A stretch of 64,000 nucleotides of DNA from Eurosta solidaginis (lineage: Eukaryota; Arthropoda; Insecta; Diptera; Tephritidae): contig NC_090319.1 of assembly GCF_040869045.1 (NCBI RefSeq), positions 178,348,645-178,412,644 on the forward strand, read 5' to 3'. A program made the position numbers and the translations under genes. Of this stretch, positions 44,802 to 56,757 are shown in pieces. Under the pieces are notes generated by a model, which saw nothing but the letters and a program-made list of their open reading frames with translations, was not told the DNA's origin and ran no database searches. The first letter of the stretch is position 1. Each line of letters starts with the position of its first letter.

Positions 44802-46704
44802 ATGAGGGAAAAGAGAAAATATTTTAAAAGGTTGAAGAATAAAATAGTTTCAAAAATTTTTACAGTGAAAGGAGATAACAGGTTTTACCCCAAAACAAAT
44901 ATAGGAGGTCATGAGGTCGTGGCTCTCTTGGACTCAGGGGCGAGTGCCAGCTGCTTAGGAAAAAGCTCAGCGGCACTCGTAGGCGGTAAAGAGGCCTTGA
45001 TTGTGCCAATCAGTGCACAAAATATCCGAACCGCGAACGGGGAGGAAACCGCCGCGGTAGGGGTCATAAAGTTACCAGTCGAGTGGGATGGTGCGAACAG
45101 AGAATTAGAATTTTTGATAGTTCCTGATCTGCAACAAACAGGAAGTATATTTTGGGATAGATTTTTGGCATGCCTTTGGTATGAGTGTTGTGAGTAAATG
45201 TATGAATGGGAATGTGTGTCCAAATAATGACAGTGTGGCGGAGCTCGTGACCGCCGAGGGTGACTTGTCTTTCGACGCTGTGCAGCACGTTTTGACGTCG
45301 CAGCAAAATGCAATATTGGAGCGTGTGAAGGCCAAATTCCCGTCCTTCGCGGTATTAGGGTTTGGCCAAATAGATAAGGAGGAACACGTCATCGAGGCGG
45401 TTGACGAGAATCTGCCAGTAAAGCAGCGCCATTACCCGATTTCACCAGCTATTCAAAAACTAATATATGCGGAGCTAGACAGGATGCTGAGCATGGGTGT
45501 CATCGAGGAATCCAACAGTAGTTCGAACTCTCCAGTCTCACTAGTGATCAAAGGGACCAATAACCGTCTGTGCCTCGACGCCCACAAAGTCAATGAAAGG
45601 AGGATAAAGGATACATACCCATTACCCCACATCGACGGAATACTTAGCCGATTACAGAATACCAGATTTATTTCCGCGATAGATTTGAAGGACGCTTTCT
45701 GGCAGATTCCTCTGGAGAAGAGGTCAAGAGAAAAGACTGCTTTCACTGTCCCTGGCCGACCACTATACCAATTCACGGTCATGCCTTTCGAGTTGTGCAA
45801 TGCAGCACCACGTATGTGTCGTCTTATGGACAAGGTCATTCCGGCCGCTTTACGTGAGTGTGTTTTTGTTTATCTTGACGACTTGTTAGTTTGTTCTGTA
45901 GATTTTGAGTCCCATATGTGTTTATTGTAAAAGGTTGCTCGATGTCTTCGCGAGGCTAATTTAACTGTTAACGTAGAAAAAAGCAAGTTTTGTTTTAAAG
46001 AGGTTCGATATTTAGGATACGTAGTCGGGGATGGATGTATTAGGACAGACGCCAACAAAGTGGTAGCTGTGAGGGACTTTCCCGTTCCGAAAACCCCGAA
46101 GCAACTATGACGGTTCCTGGGTATGTCGGGTTGGTACCGACGTTTCATACAGGACTGTGTTACAATTGCAGCTCCGCTGCACGACTGCCTCAAAAAGGAC
46201 AAAATTAAGGAATTTAGCATGACGGACGAAGCAATAAAATCATTTGAAATTTTAAAGCAGAGTTTGGTTTCTGCACCGGTGCTCACACATCCCGACTTTA
46301 GTCGTCGTTTTTATTTTCAATGTGATGCACCAACTGACGGAGTGGGAGGGGTTTTTTTCCAACTAAACGATGACCAGAACGAAAGATCGATTGCCTACGT
46401 TTCGGCAAAACTAAATAAAGCGCAGGAAAACTACAGCATAACAGAACTAGAATACTATGCTGCTATTGTGAATGTTAAAAGATTCCGACCTTACGTGGAG
46501 GGAATCCCGTTCACCATCATAACTGATCATGCCAGCCTCAAATGGCTCATGAAACAGAAAGATATTTCTGGGAGGGGAAGGTGGAGTTTGAAACTCCAGG
46601 GTTATGATTTCGGTATCCAACAACGAAAAGGTGCACAAGACGTGGTTCCTGACAAACTCTCACGAATGCAGATGGACGAAATACAGACGAATGCAGAGCC
46701 ATAG
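44802..46704 (+). pseudogene. Gypsy-2 protease, reverse transcriptase and RNase H
   Basis: Protease: VALLDSGASASCLG (about 44925). After a frame change near 45170 comes the reverse transcriptase: KQRHYPISPAIQKLIYAELD, RLCLDAHKVNERR, ISAIDLKDAFWQIPL, QFTVMPFELCNAAPRMC and VFVYLDDLLV (YLDD, about 45870). RNase H: FQCDAPTDGVGGVFFQL, ENYSITELEYYA, FTIITDHASLKWLM. Stops at 45928-45930 (TAA) and about 46108 (TGA) lie in the otherwise continuous frame. The first half (to 45147) recurs at the right end of the window. Confidence 0.9.
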
Positions 46705-46754
46705 ACGTGTGTCTCGAGTCACCGTGCTTCGAATCGGAGGAGTATACGGAGTTT

Positions 46755-47560
46755 AAAAAGACGGAGACCGAGAACAAAGACAAGTTACCGGATTTGTGTT
46801 TATTGGACGGTTACGTTTAGAAACGGACGCAATTCGACAGAGGGGATGATCTTCTAGCGGACCATACCTGGAATCTCTGGGTTCCGTCGGAATTCCGACC
46901 GGGACTGGTAGAGTCTTCTCACAGCTCACCGTCCGCTGGTCATGGTGGCATTCACAAAACATTATCCAGACTACGTCAAAAATACCACTGGCCAGGAATG
47001 GTCACCAATATATGCGCTCACATAAAAGACTGCGGAACTTGCAAAACTAACAAAACTCAAAACTTTTTCAAACAACCCATGATGGGAAAACAAAAGCTCA
47101 CAGAGCGACCTTTCCAACGCCTGTTTATTGATTTTATGGGTCCTTATCCTCGTTCTTGCTATGGTAACGTGTATTTTCTGCAGATCATTAGATCCTTTAT
47201 AAAGGATAACCAGAAAACTAGGACAAATGCGTCAGCGATGCCGCATTTGCCCTTCGCAGCATCGCACACTCAGCGATCAACCTGTCTCCATATTATGCCA
47301 CTTTCGGTATGCCTATGCTGCATCATACGAGCTATACCGAAAGCTGGCGGCAGTGAAAGATGTTGATTTCGAGATAGGAGCGCAAAGCGATAAAATGCAG
47401 ATGATAAGAAATAGGAGCTGAAGTTGGTCCATGAAAGAAATAAAAAGTATATGACACCAGGAGTAGGGATGTTACGTTTAAAATCGGACAAGTGGTATAT
47501 CGCAGAAATTTTAAGCAGAGTTCCTAGTCGATAACTACAACGCCAAGCTAGCTCCCAAAC
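46755..47560 (+). pseudogene. Gypsy-2 integrase, internally deleted
   Basis: A zinc-binding HHCC domain (GHGGIHKTLSRLRQKYHWPG, CGTCKTNKTQ), RLFIDFMGPYPRS with the first catalytic Asp, then a jump at about 47185 to the far end of the core, SPYYATFGMPMLHHTSYTE in another frame. The second Asp and catalytic Glu are missing. A TAG lies at about 46818. The element is dead for integration. Confidence 0.8.
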
Positions 47561-47699
47561 AGAAAAAATGTATAGTCCTAAAAGCTATCGGGAATTCGAT
47601 GTACGCGCTTGGCAATAGTAATGGAAAAAAGAACGGCGTATACCACGCTAAAGATATTTTTGCAAAATAGTTTAATGTTTTTTGTAGTGATAGTACTTT

Positions 47700-47790
47700 T
47701 GTTTATGTTATTTATTTATTTATCGACGTATTTTATTTATTTATTTACTGACGTATTGTATTTATTCATTTATTGACGTATATGATTATT
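47700..47790 (+). repeat. 25-bp tandem repeat, 3 units
   Basis: GACGTA recurs at 47725, 47750 and 47775, each followed by TTTATTTATT-like text. It is a short minisatellite in the AT-rich tail after Gypsy-2. Confidence 0.7.
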
Positions 47791-48062
47791 TTATTAAAAT
47801 ATTTTTATTTTTCTTGACTCTTTTATTTGTTTGATTATTTTTAGATTTATTTGGATTTTTTATTTATTTTACATTTTTTTTTTTTACTTGACTATATGAT
47901 CTGTGAAATTTTATTTTATTTAATCCTCTTATTTCATATTTTTTTAATACCAGTGATATTTTATTTTATAGTTTTTATTAAGTTTTATTATCTCTGATAT
48001 TTTATTTAATTAAATTTTTTCTTTTAGTTTTTTTATCTGTGATACTTCCCTTATTTTTAGAT

Positions 48063-48416
48063 AAAATAAATAAATGTAAGGCGCGATAACCTCCGAAGAG
48101 ATCTAAGGCCGAGCTTCTCTTCCAATTTGCGTCGTGCTCCTCTTGATTTTCCCTACAAATTGGCCGGACGGGACCTACATGTTTTATGCCGACTCCGAAC
48201 GGCATCTGCAAGGCAGATGAGTTTTCACTGAGAGCTTTTCATGGCAGAAATACACCCGGAGCGCTTGCCAAACACTGCCGAGGGGCGACCCCGCTTAGAA
48301 AAATTTTCTTCTAATTGAAAAACCTTATTTCTAAAATTTTAATGTTGCTTTGCCCGGGAGTTGAACCCAGGGCATACGGTGTGATAGGCGGAGCACGCTA
48401 CCATCACACCACGGTG
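48063..48416 (-). mobile_element. tRNA-derived SINE, full length
   Basis: On the minus strand it starts CACCGTGGTGTGATGGTAGC (A-box region), then GGGTTCAACTCCCGGGC (B box GGTTCAACTCC), and ends in a T/A-rich tail. It is flanked by perfect 12-bp duplicates TTATTTTTAGAT (48051-48062 and 48417-48428). RNA polymerase III would transcribe such an element and a LINE would mobilise it. It differs by scattered substitutions from the copies at 60758 and 41967. Confidence 0.92.
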
Positions 48417-48429
48417 TTATTTTTAGATA

Positions 48430-49756
48430 TGTTGGGTAATATCTGTGATATAGGTTAAGTAGTAGCGTTAGCCCAGTGATTTAGTTTGCAGGTAAACGGT
48501 AGAGAAGTTTAAAGGCATGAAGAAAAATAGGCCCGGAATTGAGTCGTGGGACGCGGGAAACAATACTTGCCAGGCTGCATTGAAAACCTTTTACGCACAC
48601 GCTCCATAGTGCAGGCACCATCGGCGGTTGCGAGCCTGTAACGACAGGGTGTCTCCATACTGGCTTGAATGAGTGGCAGCGTGTATATGTGTCTATGCAT
48701 TTATGTGTTATGTGTCCAGCTTCGTGTGTAGGCCGCAATGTTGCAACGTCGGTTGCTACAGCAAAATGGCAACATTGTGTCTGCAGTAGATACGATGTTG
48801 CTGATGATGTAGCAACATTGCAGCCAAGACACGAACTAAATATCTGTATCTGTGTAGGTGTTTGTTTGTGTAAGCGCTTAAGTGTATGAATGTATGAGCG
48901 TGTGAATGAATCAGTGTGAGCGGTCAAGGCACGAATGCTAAGTATCTATGTGTTTGTGTTGTTTTGTTAAGTATGGGGATGTTAGTTTGTATAAGCGTTT
49001 ATGTGCGAACATGTGCGTGTATGATTGCATGGACGCATAAACGAAAATACGGGCAAGCCGAGAAGAAAGTCGAACATCTATAGGTGAAAGTTGTCCGTTT
49101 CTGGATAACGTTCCTTACCACGGCGGTGGCTATAAAAGGGCATGAAGCTAGGCAACGGGCAGACGTTTCCTTGTAACAGTGCCCAGTGCAAGTGAAGTGA
49201 AGTGTGGAAAAAAAACTAAGAAGGTGTGAAGTGCCAAGTTAGTAAGACCTTTTCAAAAGGTTTGAAAGTATTTAGTGCGCGTGATTTTAAAACGGCAAGA
49301 AATTTCCGCGAAAAGTTTTAGTGCCCGGAGTGCTTCAAGGCTTTCAAACGCTCTAGTCTGGCGGTTTATTAGGTTCTCGCCATCAAAATTTATGGTACCA
49401 GGTAATTGTAAATTTTTGTGTGTTACCTCCTTCTCCCAACCTGGCATGACCACTGGGAATTTGGCTTCTATATAGCTAAGTTTCCAAGCAAGCCAAAAGT
49501 AAACTTGCATGCATAGCTTTACATCCCCATATATATGTATATACGTATGTAGGTTAGAAAATAAAGCAAGCAAACAAGTAGGCATACGTTTCTAGAAAGG
49601 CCTACGTTTCTTAAATAATTTATTTTCCATGTAACTAATAAGGTTTTTGCCTTTTTTTGGCAGATCGCTTTAAATTGGCGGAAATTGCGCACTGGGCACT
49701 AGCATCGGGAAAAAGGTGGCTAAAACCCGAATTTTTTTGGCGGTAAACGGGCTCTA
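48430..49756 (+). mobile_element. LTR/promoter-like region, unassigned
   Basis: Non-coding, with a cluster of GCAAC/GTTGC words (48735-48825), then TGTGTGTATG-type text, a TATA box at 49131 and a downstream leader-like part. Position after Gypsy-2, and the promoter, fit an LTR. No second copy is in the window to prove it. Confidence 0.35.
49131..49138 (+). promoter_or_regulatory. TATA box
   Basis: GCTATAAAAGGGC, in GC-richer surroundings. About 30 bp downstream, CGGGCAGACGTTTCC would place initiation near 49160. Confidence 0.5.
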
Positions 49757-50170
49757 ATTGTCGGCGCAACGCCAACCACAACCATTACATATTTTTCTGC
49801 TGGCGGCCACATATTTCGGACCGCCGATATATCGCCACAACAGCAACAACCACAACAACGAACACCACTATTTGCATCCCGCCAGACAACAAATACATAA
49901 TCTTTCTTATATTACCCGCGCAACACCTACAACAACAACTACCATTGGCTTTCACCAACAATTACACCATTCTCGATAACAACAATTGCGATGCATGTTC
50001 ACTGCGGTTAACCACAAGAGGTGTCGGCAACCTCACATACCTCGCCACCACAACAACCACCATTACTCATGTTTATATAGGCCAGCAAAAACTACCACGC
50101 CCATTACATTTCCTTATAACGCTAGAAAAAGGGTGCCTGCGACACGAAAACAACTATAACATCACCACTG
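49757..50170 (+). other. CAA/CCA-rich, G-poor tract
   Basis: Long runs of ACAACAAC, CACCAC and ATTACA words with few G, preceded by GTCGGCGCAACGCC. The composition resembles the BEL-A leader at 17100-17470. It may be the leader of a lost retroelement. Open frames here have low complexity only. Confidence 0.4.
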
Positions 50171-51209
50171 TATCAGCTACCAGATTGGAGGAACAACGCA
50201 GTCCACGAGATACATTTTTGTCCTTTACCTTTGTATTAATTAATTATTGTTACTTGGCTTTTTTGTACATACCCATACTAGCGGTGTAGATATTTGGGAA
50301 AAAGGGCATAAGTAGGCACAAACGCCACGAAGTTAGTCAGGCGAGTTCATATTTTTAATAAAGTAGGTATTTTCTGATTACGGGGCAGGCTTACAGGAGA
50401 TATAACAAAAGACACCTTTTCATTGGAAAGAGTTCTTGCACATTTTGTGCCTTTTGCCTTTTTTATCTTCTTCCTTGGGGTCTCTGGGGTCTCTGATATA
50501 CTCTCATCCTGGAAAGAAACCAGAAAACTAGTCAATTTTTTTTTTTTTTTGACTAGGAACGTACACGGGAGCAGGCATTTTGGTCTTGTCATCGACGCTT
50601 TGTTGAATTACGTCCAAGATCACAAGCGAGTAATCTGGCTGAGTATTGAGAAAAGAAAAAAAAATTGTGTACCAGATAAATGTATTTGCATTGAGCATAT
50701 ATGCTTTGAGTGCTTTTTCTTTACAGCTCGCGGACTCAACTTCATGCAGGCGCCTCCAACGGAGTGAGTAACGCGGTGAGTGACAATATTGTAAATTTGG
50801 AGAAGTATATATGCACGTATGAATGTATGTACATATATTGCCAGTCAATTCCTAGCCTTGCAAAATTAGAAGAGGAATTGGCGACGACAAAAGAAATCGG
50901 AATAATATATGTGCACGCACAAAACCTCACAAACATACATTTATATCTACATACCTTTTTTTGACATACATATAAATTCCTTATTTCTTCGATGACCTAC
51001 TTTTGCTTTGTGCAAAATTGATGTTGTATTTACTTGTGCGATTGCGATAGGTCAGGGATCAGGGTTTTAAAATTTTTGATTTACTAATTTTTTGCACTTA
51101 GCTTGAATTTCATATCGGTAGATTTTAAGATTCTAGTTGGTAGGATAATGCATTAGTGTGGTTCACAAATTTTTGTTACTAGTATAAGAAATATCACCTC
51201 TCGTTTTTT
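50171..51209. other. No recognisable gene
   Basis: AT-rich sequence with short frames that match nothing I recognise, a T-run at 50537-50551 and a few ATGTATGTACATATAT motifs. Confidence 0.4.
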
Positions 51210-51214
51210 TTTTT

Positions 51215-51600
51215 GAAGGTGAGTGTTTAGGGGAAATCACCGAGTGACAGGGGACCGACCAGTGTCAGGATTGGGGACACTGTAAGTATATCGGTGTCAG
51301 CACAGTGCCCACGGTGTAGTGCAAGTTGTACTGCAGAGGGAGGTTATACCCCACCAGACAGGACAGGCCTTCATCTTTTTCTGCCCCTTATGCTTTCCCC
51401 TCTATAACTTTGCCCCTCACGTTTATTTCTATCTTTTTCAGATTTTTCTCTCCTTTCTATACACATGCAGGTATGAACCCTCTTTTTGTTCATGTGGCTG
51501 CGGGTGAGGTCGGTGGTGCAATACCCCGCCCAAGACGGCGAGCTAGCCTGGGCCCGCAAGCATACCCGCCGCTCCTCACCACCCAAACAGCCACGTAACA
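51215..51600 (+). pseudogene. Possible LINE ORF1 zinc-knuckle remnant
   Basis: Reading CQDWGHCKYIGVSAQCPRC then SASCTAEG (51265-51340), the spacing vaguely recalls the C..WGH....C..C....H...C knuckles of LINE gag-like ORF1. A T-rich interruption and a GC-rich segment (AGEVGGAIPRPRRRASLGPQ) follow. Weak call. Confidence 0.25.
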
Positions 51601-51614
51601 TACTGCCTCTTATG

Positions 51615-52029
51615 CTACAGTTTTAGATTTCGGACGACATCTCTGATATACTCGTCTCCTGTGGTTCCATATGGGATGCCATATATGTCTTCTGTTCTTC
51701 CAGTTGAGATGTTATACCTGTCTCCTGTAAGTCCAATTGAGTTTCTATTATACGTGTTTACTGGGTTTCCATTTTTGTTGCCAATATCGCATAAGTCACC
51801 CCGCATGCGATTTAATTCGGCCATCCGTTCTTCTATTCCATTTTGTTAATATCTCATCCCCATCAGTATAAAAGACAAGTATAAAATACTCCTCCGCATT
51901 AATTCCTTCGGACTCCATAACCTCCCGTAGTCGTGCTAGAAAGTCCGATTTATTACCGGATGTAGACAACCCACGGTTCTCTAACTCCTTTTTCAGTTGT
52001 TGGATCTTTATATCATTTAACTTGGCCAT
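51615..52029 (-). pseudogene. SAP-domain gag, N-terminus (Gypsy-3)
   Basis: From ATG 52029: MAKLNDIKIQQLKKELENRG, then LSTSGNKSDFLARLREVMES. This is a SAP fold (two helices, DNA-binding) of the kind that starts gag in some arthropod Ty3/Gypsy elements. A frameshift near 51835 leads to AELNRMRGDL and a Gly/Asn/Thr-rich stretch with repeated 'TGDRY/TGDEY' words. It is truncated near 51615. The LTR lies just upstream. Confidence 0.7.
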
Positions 52030-52087
52030 GTCGAAGTTGTTTTCGAAACTTCGGAATTTATTCAACAATTCCTCTTCTGACACCAAT

Positions 52088-52424
52088 CGTAACTAGTTCT
52101 GTTTATTTTGCACCTTCTGCTATCGGTCGAAGGGCCGAACTGTCGAATAAATGACTCAAATATTCAGTATAGCAATATCTCCTTTATTTACAACTCTACT
52201 GTAGTAGGACTAGTACTTCACAATTACAATACTCGCGTAAATCACTAAAAGCGTGTTAAAATCAAACTGATTCATAATTCCTCAGCTTGCGCTGCTTTTA
52301 TACTCTCTGTTTACTCGTGTAAATGAGGACCGCTGGTTTACATGCACATATGTGTGGTTGCTTGATATATTGTACATTTATTTACTAGCAGAGTGACGTA
52401 TTGAAATTGCTAACATTCACCACA
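52088..52424 (-). mobile_element. Gypsy-3 5' LTR
   Basis: On the minus strand it runs TGTGGTGAATG...GTTACGA. It holds a TATA box TATAAAAG (52302-52295) and an AATAAA (about 52195). It is followed at 52086 by TTGGTGTCAGAAGAGG, the form of primer-binding site matching tRNA-Ser in this type of Gypsy element. The 3' half of the element is absent. Confidence 0.75.
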
Positions 52425-52429
52425 ATATT

Positions 52430-53110
52430 ATTATATAAAAGCTTTTCGAAACAAAGGAATCGGTTGAAGATTTAATAGAAAAAATTCTATAATCATTATC
52501 AAAGACTGATAAATTGATGAAACTTGATTTAAGGGTTGACTTTATTGCAAAAAATAGAAACTTGGTGAAAGTTCGCAACTTAGACATGGCACCGTTCATA
52601 TTTAGAAGAAGAAACAGAAAAAGTTTTGCAAGCCGTAAATCAAAGTCTGTTGAAGATATTATATTGAAATTTTGCGAGCCGTTAATCAAAATCCATTGAC
52701 AATTTGTTTTCAAACACCAATGGAAACAAAAAGTTCTACACTCTTGTGTTATGTATTTAAATTATACTGAGATCCCACTTCAATTGTGCAAAACTTTGGG
52801 CGTGGCACTGCCCACTTTCAATAGAAGAACATTTAATAGCCTTGCAAGCCTTAAATCGAAAGCAGCTAGTATCACTTTGCAATTTCGCAGAATTATGATT
52901 CTTAGTACCATATTTAGATATGAGGAAAATTTGTGAACGACAACGCCAACTTCTTTTAAAAATTAATAAGCAATATATGTATATATGACCTGTAACTATA
53001 TTATCATTATAGATACTTTCAATACCAAAGTCGAACAAAAAGCAGCAAATTTTAACCAGATTTGGTAAGAACATTGTTTCTCTAACAGTAACTGATTTAT
53101 AGCTGCTTTC
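52430..53110 (+). mobile_element. Helitron/DINE-like core, decayed copy 4
   Basis: It resembles 2370-2850 in order and spacing: GCAAAAAATAGAAACTTGGT, GGCA(C)-type blocks with TTTAGAAGAAG, AGTTTTGCAAGCCGTAAATC, GAAGATAT. Many indels separate them. It has no microsatellite and no 130-bp units. Confidence 0.5.
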
Positions 53111-53505
53111 GTGGTTTGGAATTCACATAACGGTTGCTAAACGCTATTCAAATTATGATTTACATTAATTGCTTGTGACTAGTTGATGAAAGTATGTTAT
53201 GCAGTGCGGTCGACCTTTTTTTTCAGTGGTGTGATATTGATAGTATTTTTTCAAAAAGTGTTTATTTGTCAAAGTAATAATTCTGATAGTGGCCTAAAAC
53301 TATTTCAAATAATAAAAAACGGTAAGAAAGTTATTTATTAAATAATTGTTTTAAATAATTTTTTCTATTAAGCCATAAGAGGGCTAGTCTGGGCTACTTA
53401 GGGTAGGGTATTTTGGGCTAGTAGCCCACATTACACCGCTCATAGTTTTGCTTAATTCCGTTAACATTCTTTTTGTAATACTTAACTAGGCACAACTATC
53501 TAATC

Positions 53506-54974
53506 ATGCCAAAAAAGGGAGAAATAAGGAAATGGGACCCGAATATGATGAAAAAAGCTATTCAGGCTGTAAGGAAAGAGGAAATGGGCACACTTTCTGC
53601 ATCAAATACCTTTGATTTGCCGCGCTCTACTTTACAAAGAATGGCAAGAATTGATTCCTCTCCTAGCAAACTAATAAAGACACCACTTGGGCGTAAACCA
53701 GTGCTGAATGAAAAAACTGAAAAACATATAGTAAAATATGCATTGGAAATGGAATCAAAATTTTTTGGCCTTACAAAACGCGATATTAGGTCTCTTGCAT
53801 TTCAGTTGGCTGAAAAAGCCCATGTGCCAAATAAGTTTTCTGTCCTCAAACAATTTGCTGGAAAAGATTGGCTCTATGGATTCTTTCGCAGACACAAAAA
53901 TAAGATTAGTTTTCGCGCTCCAACAGGAACCTTTTTTAATAGAGCAATGGACATTACAAAAGAAAATGTGACAATTTTTTTTGATATACTGAGAAAAAGT
54001 ACGAAAAATACAAATTTCCAGCATCTTCTATATGGAACCTGGACGAAACACTACTTTCAATTGTACAGAGCAAGCTACCAAAGGTTTTGTCCAGCAAAGG
54101 AAAACGCCAGGTTGGTGCAATAACATCTGCTTAACGTGGCTTTTTGGTGACAGATATTAGCTGCATGAGTGTAAGTGGTTGCTTTTACCTCCGTTTTTTA
54201 TATTTCCACGGAAAAATTTAGATCCACACCTTATGAGGAGGGGAGCACCTGAATCAGATTCTGCATGCCATATATCCAAATGGGTACAAACTGATATTTT
54301 CACGAAATGGTTTAAACATTTTTTAAAGTTTACGAAGCCAACAAAAGAAGAGCCGCTTCTTCTTATATTATATGGTCACTTTAGCCACACTAGGAATATT
54401 GAGCTCCTGGAGTTAGCTTGTCAAAATGGAGTGATTATAATTCCACCATACTCCACATATAAACTCCAGCCTTTGGATAAAATACTCATGTACCGAAGAT
54501 ATGGAAAGCTTCTACAAATCGCCGCGGGAGAAAAAAGCGAAAAGCTATCGTTTTAACAAAGTCACCGTATAAAATTGAATTAAAAGAGAGTGCTAGTATT
54601 TCCAAGAAAACTGAGTTTAATGTTTAAAAACACTCCAGGTGAAATCTTCCGTGCGCAAAAGGAATCAAGTCCAATCATATTCAGATTCGGAAGAGTCTCT
54701 TAACTTAAAAGAGAGTGCGTCTACTTCCAAGAAATCTAAGCTTGCAGTTAAGAAGCCACTTAAGAAAAACAAACCTGTTCGTCAAACGAATCAAGTTGAA
54801 TCATCTTCCGATTCGGAAGAGTCTCTTAACCTTGTAGACTCCGACGGGGAAAATATCTTTCCCGATATTCCGCCAAATAAAGAAACTGAATGCCGTTTTT
54901 GTGGATCCCGACCAGAAAGCGATAGTGGATCTCAACTATGGACACAGTGTTTACGTTATAATCATTCAACCTAG
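53506..54974 (+). pseudogene. pogo-like (DDE_1) transposase pseudogene
   Basis: From ATG 53506: MPKKGEIRKWDPNMMKKAIQ, a psq-type helix-turn-helix (SASNTFDLPRSTLQRM). A CENPB/Tc5-type second helix domain follows (GLTKRDIRSLAFQLAEK, GKDWLYGFFRRH). After a frameshift near 54040 comes the first catalytic region, NLDETLLSIVQSKLPKVLSS. A stop follows near 54133, then FPRKNLDPHLMRRGAPESDS and LLLILYGHFSHTRNIELLEL, where the usual second Asp (LDGH) is Tyr. IIPPYSTYKLQPLD fits the domain end. The C-terminus repeats the acidic SDSEESLNL twice and ends with CRFCG...W.QC....H. The gene is inactive. Confidence 0.85.
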
Positions 54975-55344
54975 TGCGTACAATTTGAAAGTCAAATGAG
55001 ATAAATTATCACACAAAAATCAAATTTTTTTGAGAATGTGTGTAAATGTAAAATTTTGTGTGTATATGCAAGAAGGCAAAAAAAACCTTTTTTACTTTTT
55101 ACAGTTTTATATCATTTAATAAATTTAATGATAACTTGATATTTATGCGTTTACGAAAAAATCTTGACTAATGACTATTATTATTCACTGGTGTTAAGCT
55201 CATTAATTCTTAAAATAATCTTAAGTAAAATTTAACACATCAGTAAACATACAAACATATAAATATATAAACTGAGCACGAGTTTAAATATAGTACACAA
55301 ACAATCTTCTGCAGTGAAGGGGAGTGGTACAGTACCAATAACAA

Positions 55345-56726
55345 CAAGTAAGGAAGGCTAAGTTCGGGTGTAACCGAGCATTACATACTCAGTTGAGAGC
55401 TATGGAGGCAAAATAAGGGAAAATCACCTCGTAGTAAAATGAACCTAGGGTAACCCTGGAATATGTTTGTATGACATGTGTATCAAATGGAAGGTATTAA
55501 AGAGTATTTTAAGAGCGAGTGGGCCATAGTTCTATAGATGGACGCCATTTAGGGATATCGCCATAACGGTGGACCAGGGCTGACTCTAGAATTTGTTTGT
55601 ACGACATGGGTATCAAATGAAAGTGTTAACGAGTATTTTAAAAGGGAGTGGGCCTTAGTTCTATAGGAGGACGCTTTTTCGAGATATCGCCATAAAGGTG
55701 GACCAGGGGTGACTCTAGAATTTCTTTGTACGATATGGGTATCAAATGAAAGGTGTTAATGAGTATTTTAAAAGGGAGTGGGCCTAAGTTCTATAGGTGG
55801 ACGCCTTTTCGAGATATCGCCATAAAGGTGGACCAGGGGCGACTCTAGAATTTGTTTGTACGATATGGGCATCAAATGAAAGGTGTTAATGAGTATTTTA
55901 AAAGGGAGTGGGCCTTAGTTCTACGGGTGGACGCCTTTTCGAGATATCGCCATAAACGTGGACCAGGGGTGACTTTAGAACGTGTTTGTACAATATGGGT
56001 ATCAAACGAAAGGTGTTAATAAGTATTTTAAAAGGGAATGGGCCTTAGTTCTATATGTGGACGCCTTTTCGGGATATCAAAATAAACGTGGACCAGGGGT
56101 GACTCTAGAATGCGTTTGTACAATATGGATAATAAATGAAAAGTGTTAATGAGTATTTTAAAAGGGAGTGGGCCTTAGTTCTATAGGAGGACGCCTTTTC
56201 GAGATATCGCCATAAAGGTGGACCAGGGGTGACTCTAGAATTTCTTTGTACGATATGGGTATCAAATGAAAGGTGTTAATGAGTATTTTAAAAGGGAGTG
56301 GGCCTAAGTTCTATAGGTGGACGCCTTTTCGAGATATCGCCATAAAGGTGGACCAGGAGTGACTCTAGAATTTGTTTGTATGATATGGGCATCAAATGAA
56401 AGGTGTTAATGAGTATTTTAAAAGGGAGTGCGCCTTAGTTCTACGGGTGGACGCCTTTTCGAGATATCGCTATAAACGTGGACCAGGATGACTCTAGAAC
56501 GCGTTTGTACAATATGGGTATCAAACGAAAGGTGTTAATAATTATTTTAAAAGGGAATGGGCCTTAGTTCTATATGTGGACGCCTTTTTGGGATATCTAA
56601 ATAAACGTGGACCAGGGGTGACTCTAGAATGCGTTTGTACAATGTGGGTATCAAAGGAAAGGTGTTGATGAGTATGTTAAAAGGGAGTGGGCCTTCCATG
56701 GGTGGACGCCTTTTCGAGATATCGCC
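55345..56726 (-). mobile_element. Helitron/DINE-like element, copy 3: satellite end, truncated
   Basis: It opens on the plus strand with CAAGTAAGGAAGGCTAAG and the hairpin GTTCGG-GTGTAA-CCGAGC, which is the reverse complement of the copy 1 end at 5234-5262. Then come about ten 130-bp units (anchor GGTGGACCAGGGGTGAC at 55570, 55699, 55829, 55959, 56089, 56219, 56349, 56479 and 56608). Units alternate between two subtypes, for example the pairs near 55701/56221 and 55961/56481, suggesting a 520-bp higher-order period. The array is cut at 56726 by the segmental duplication. Confidence 0.85.
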
Positions 56727-56757
56727 ACAGTTCACTGGGAGGGCGGCCCCTAATTAG

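Larger units (their letters stand above)
37945..45147 (+). repeat. Segmental duplication, left copy
   Basis: Repeats at 56727-64000 in the same orientation. The offset is 18782 up to the SINE and 18853 after it. I see fewer than about ten substitutions across 7.2 kb, plus a 71-bp length difference. The left edge is sharp (ACAGTTCACT). The right edge lies beyond the window. Confidence 0.95.

Noticed and set aside
53199..55330. Terminal inverted repeats of the pogo-like element
   Set aside because: CAGTG-like words occur on both sides (53201, 55313) but do not extend into a convincing inverted pair.
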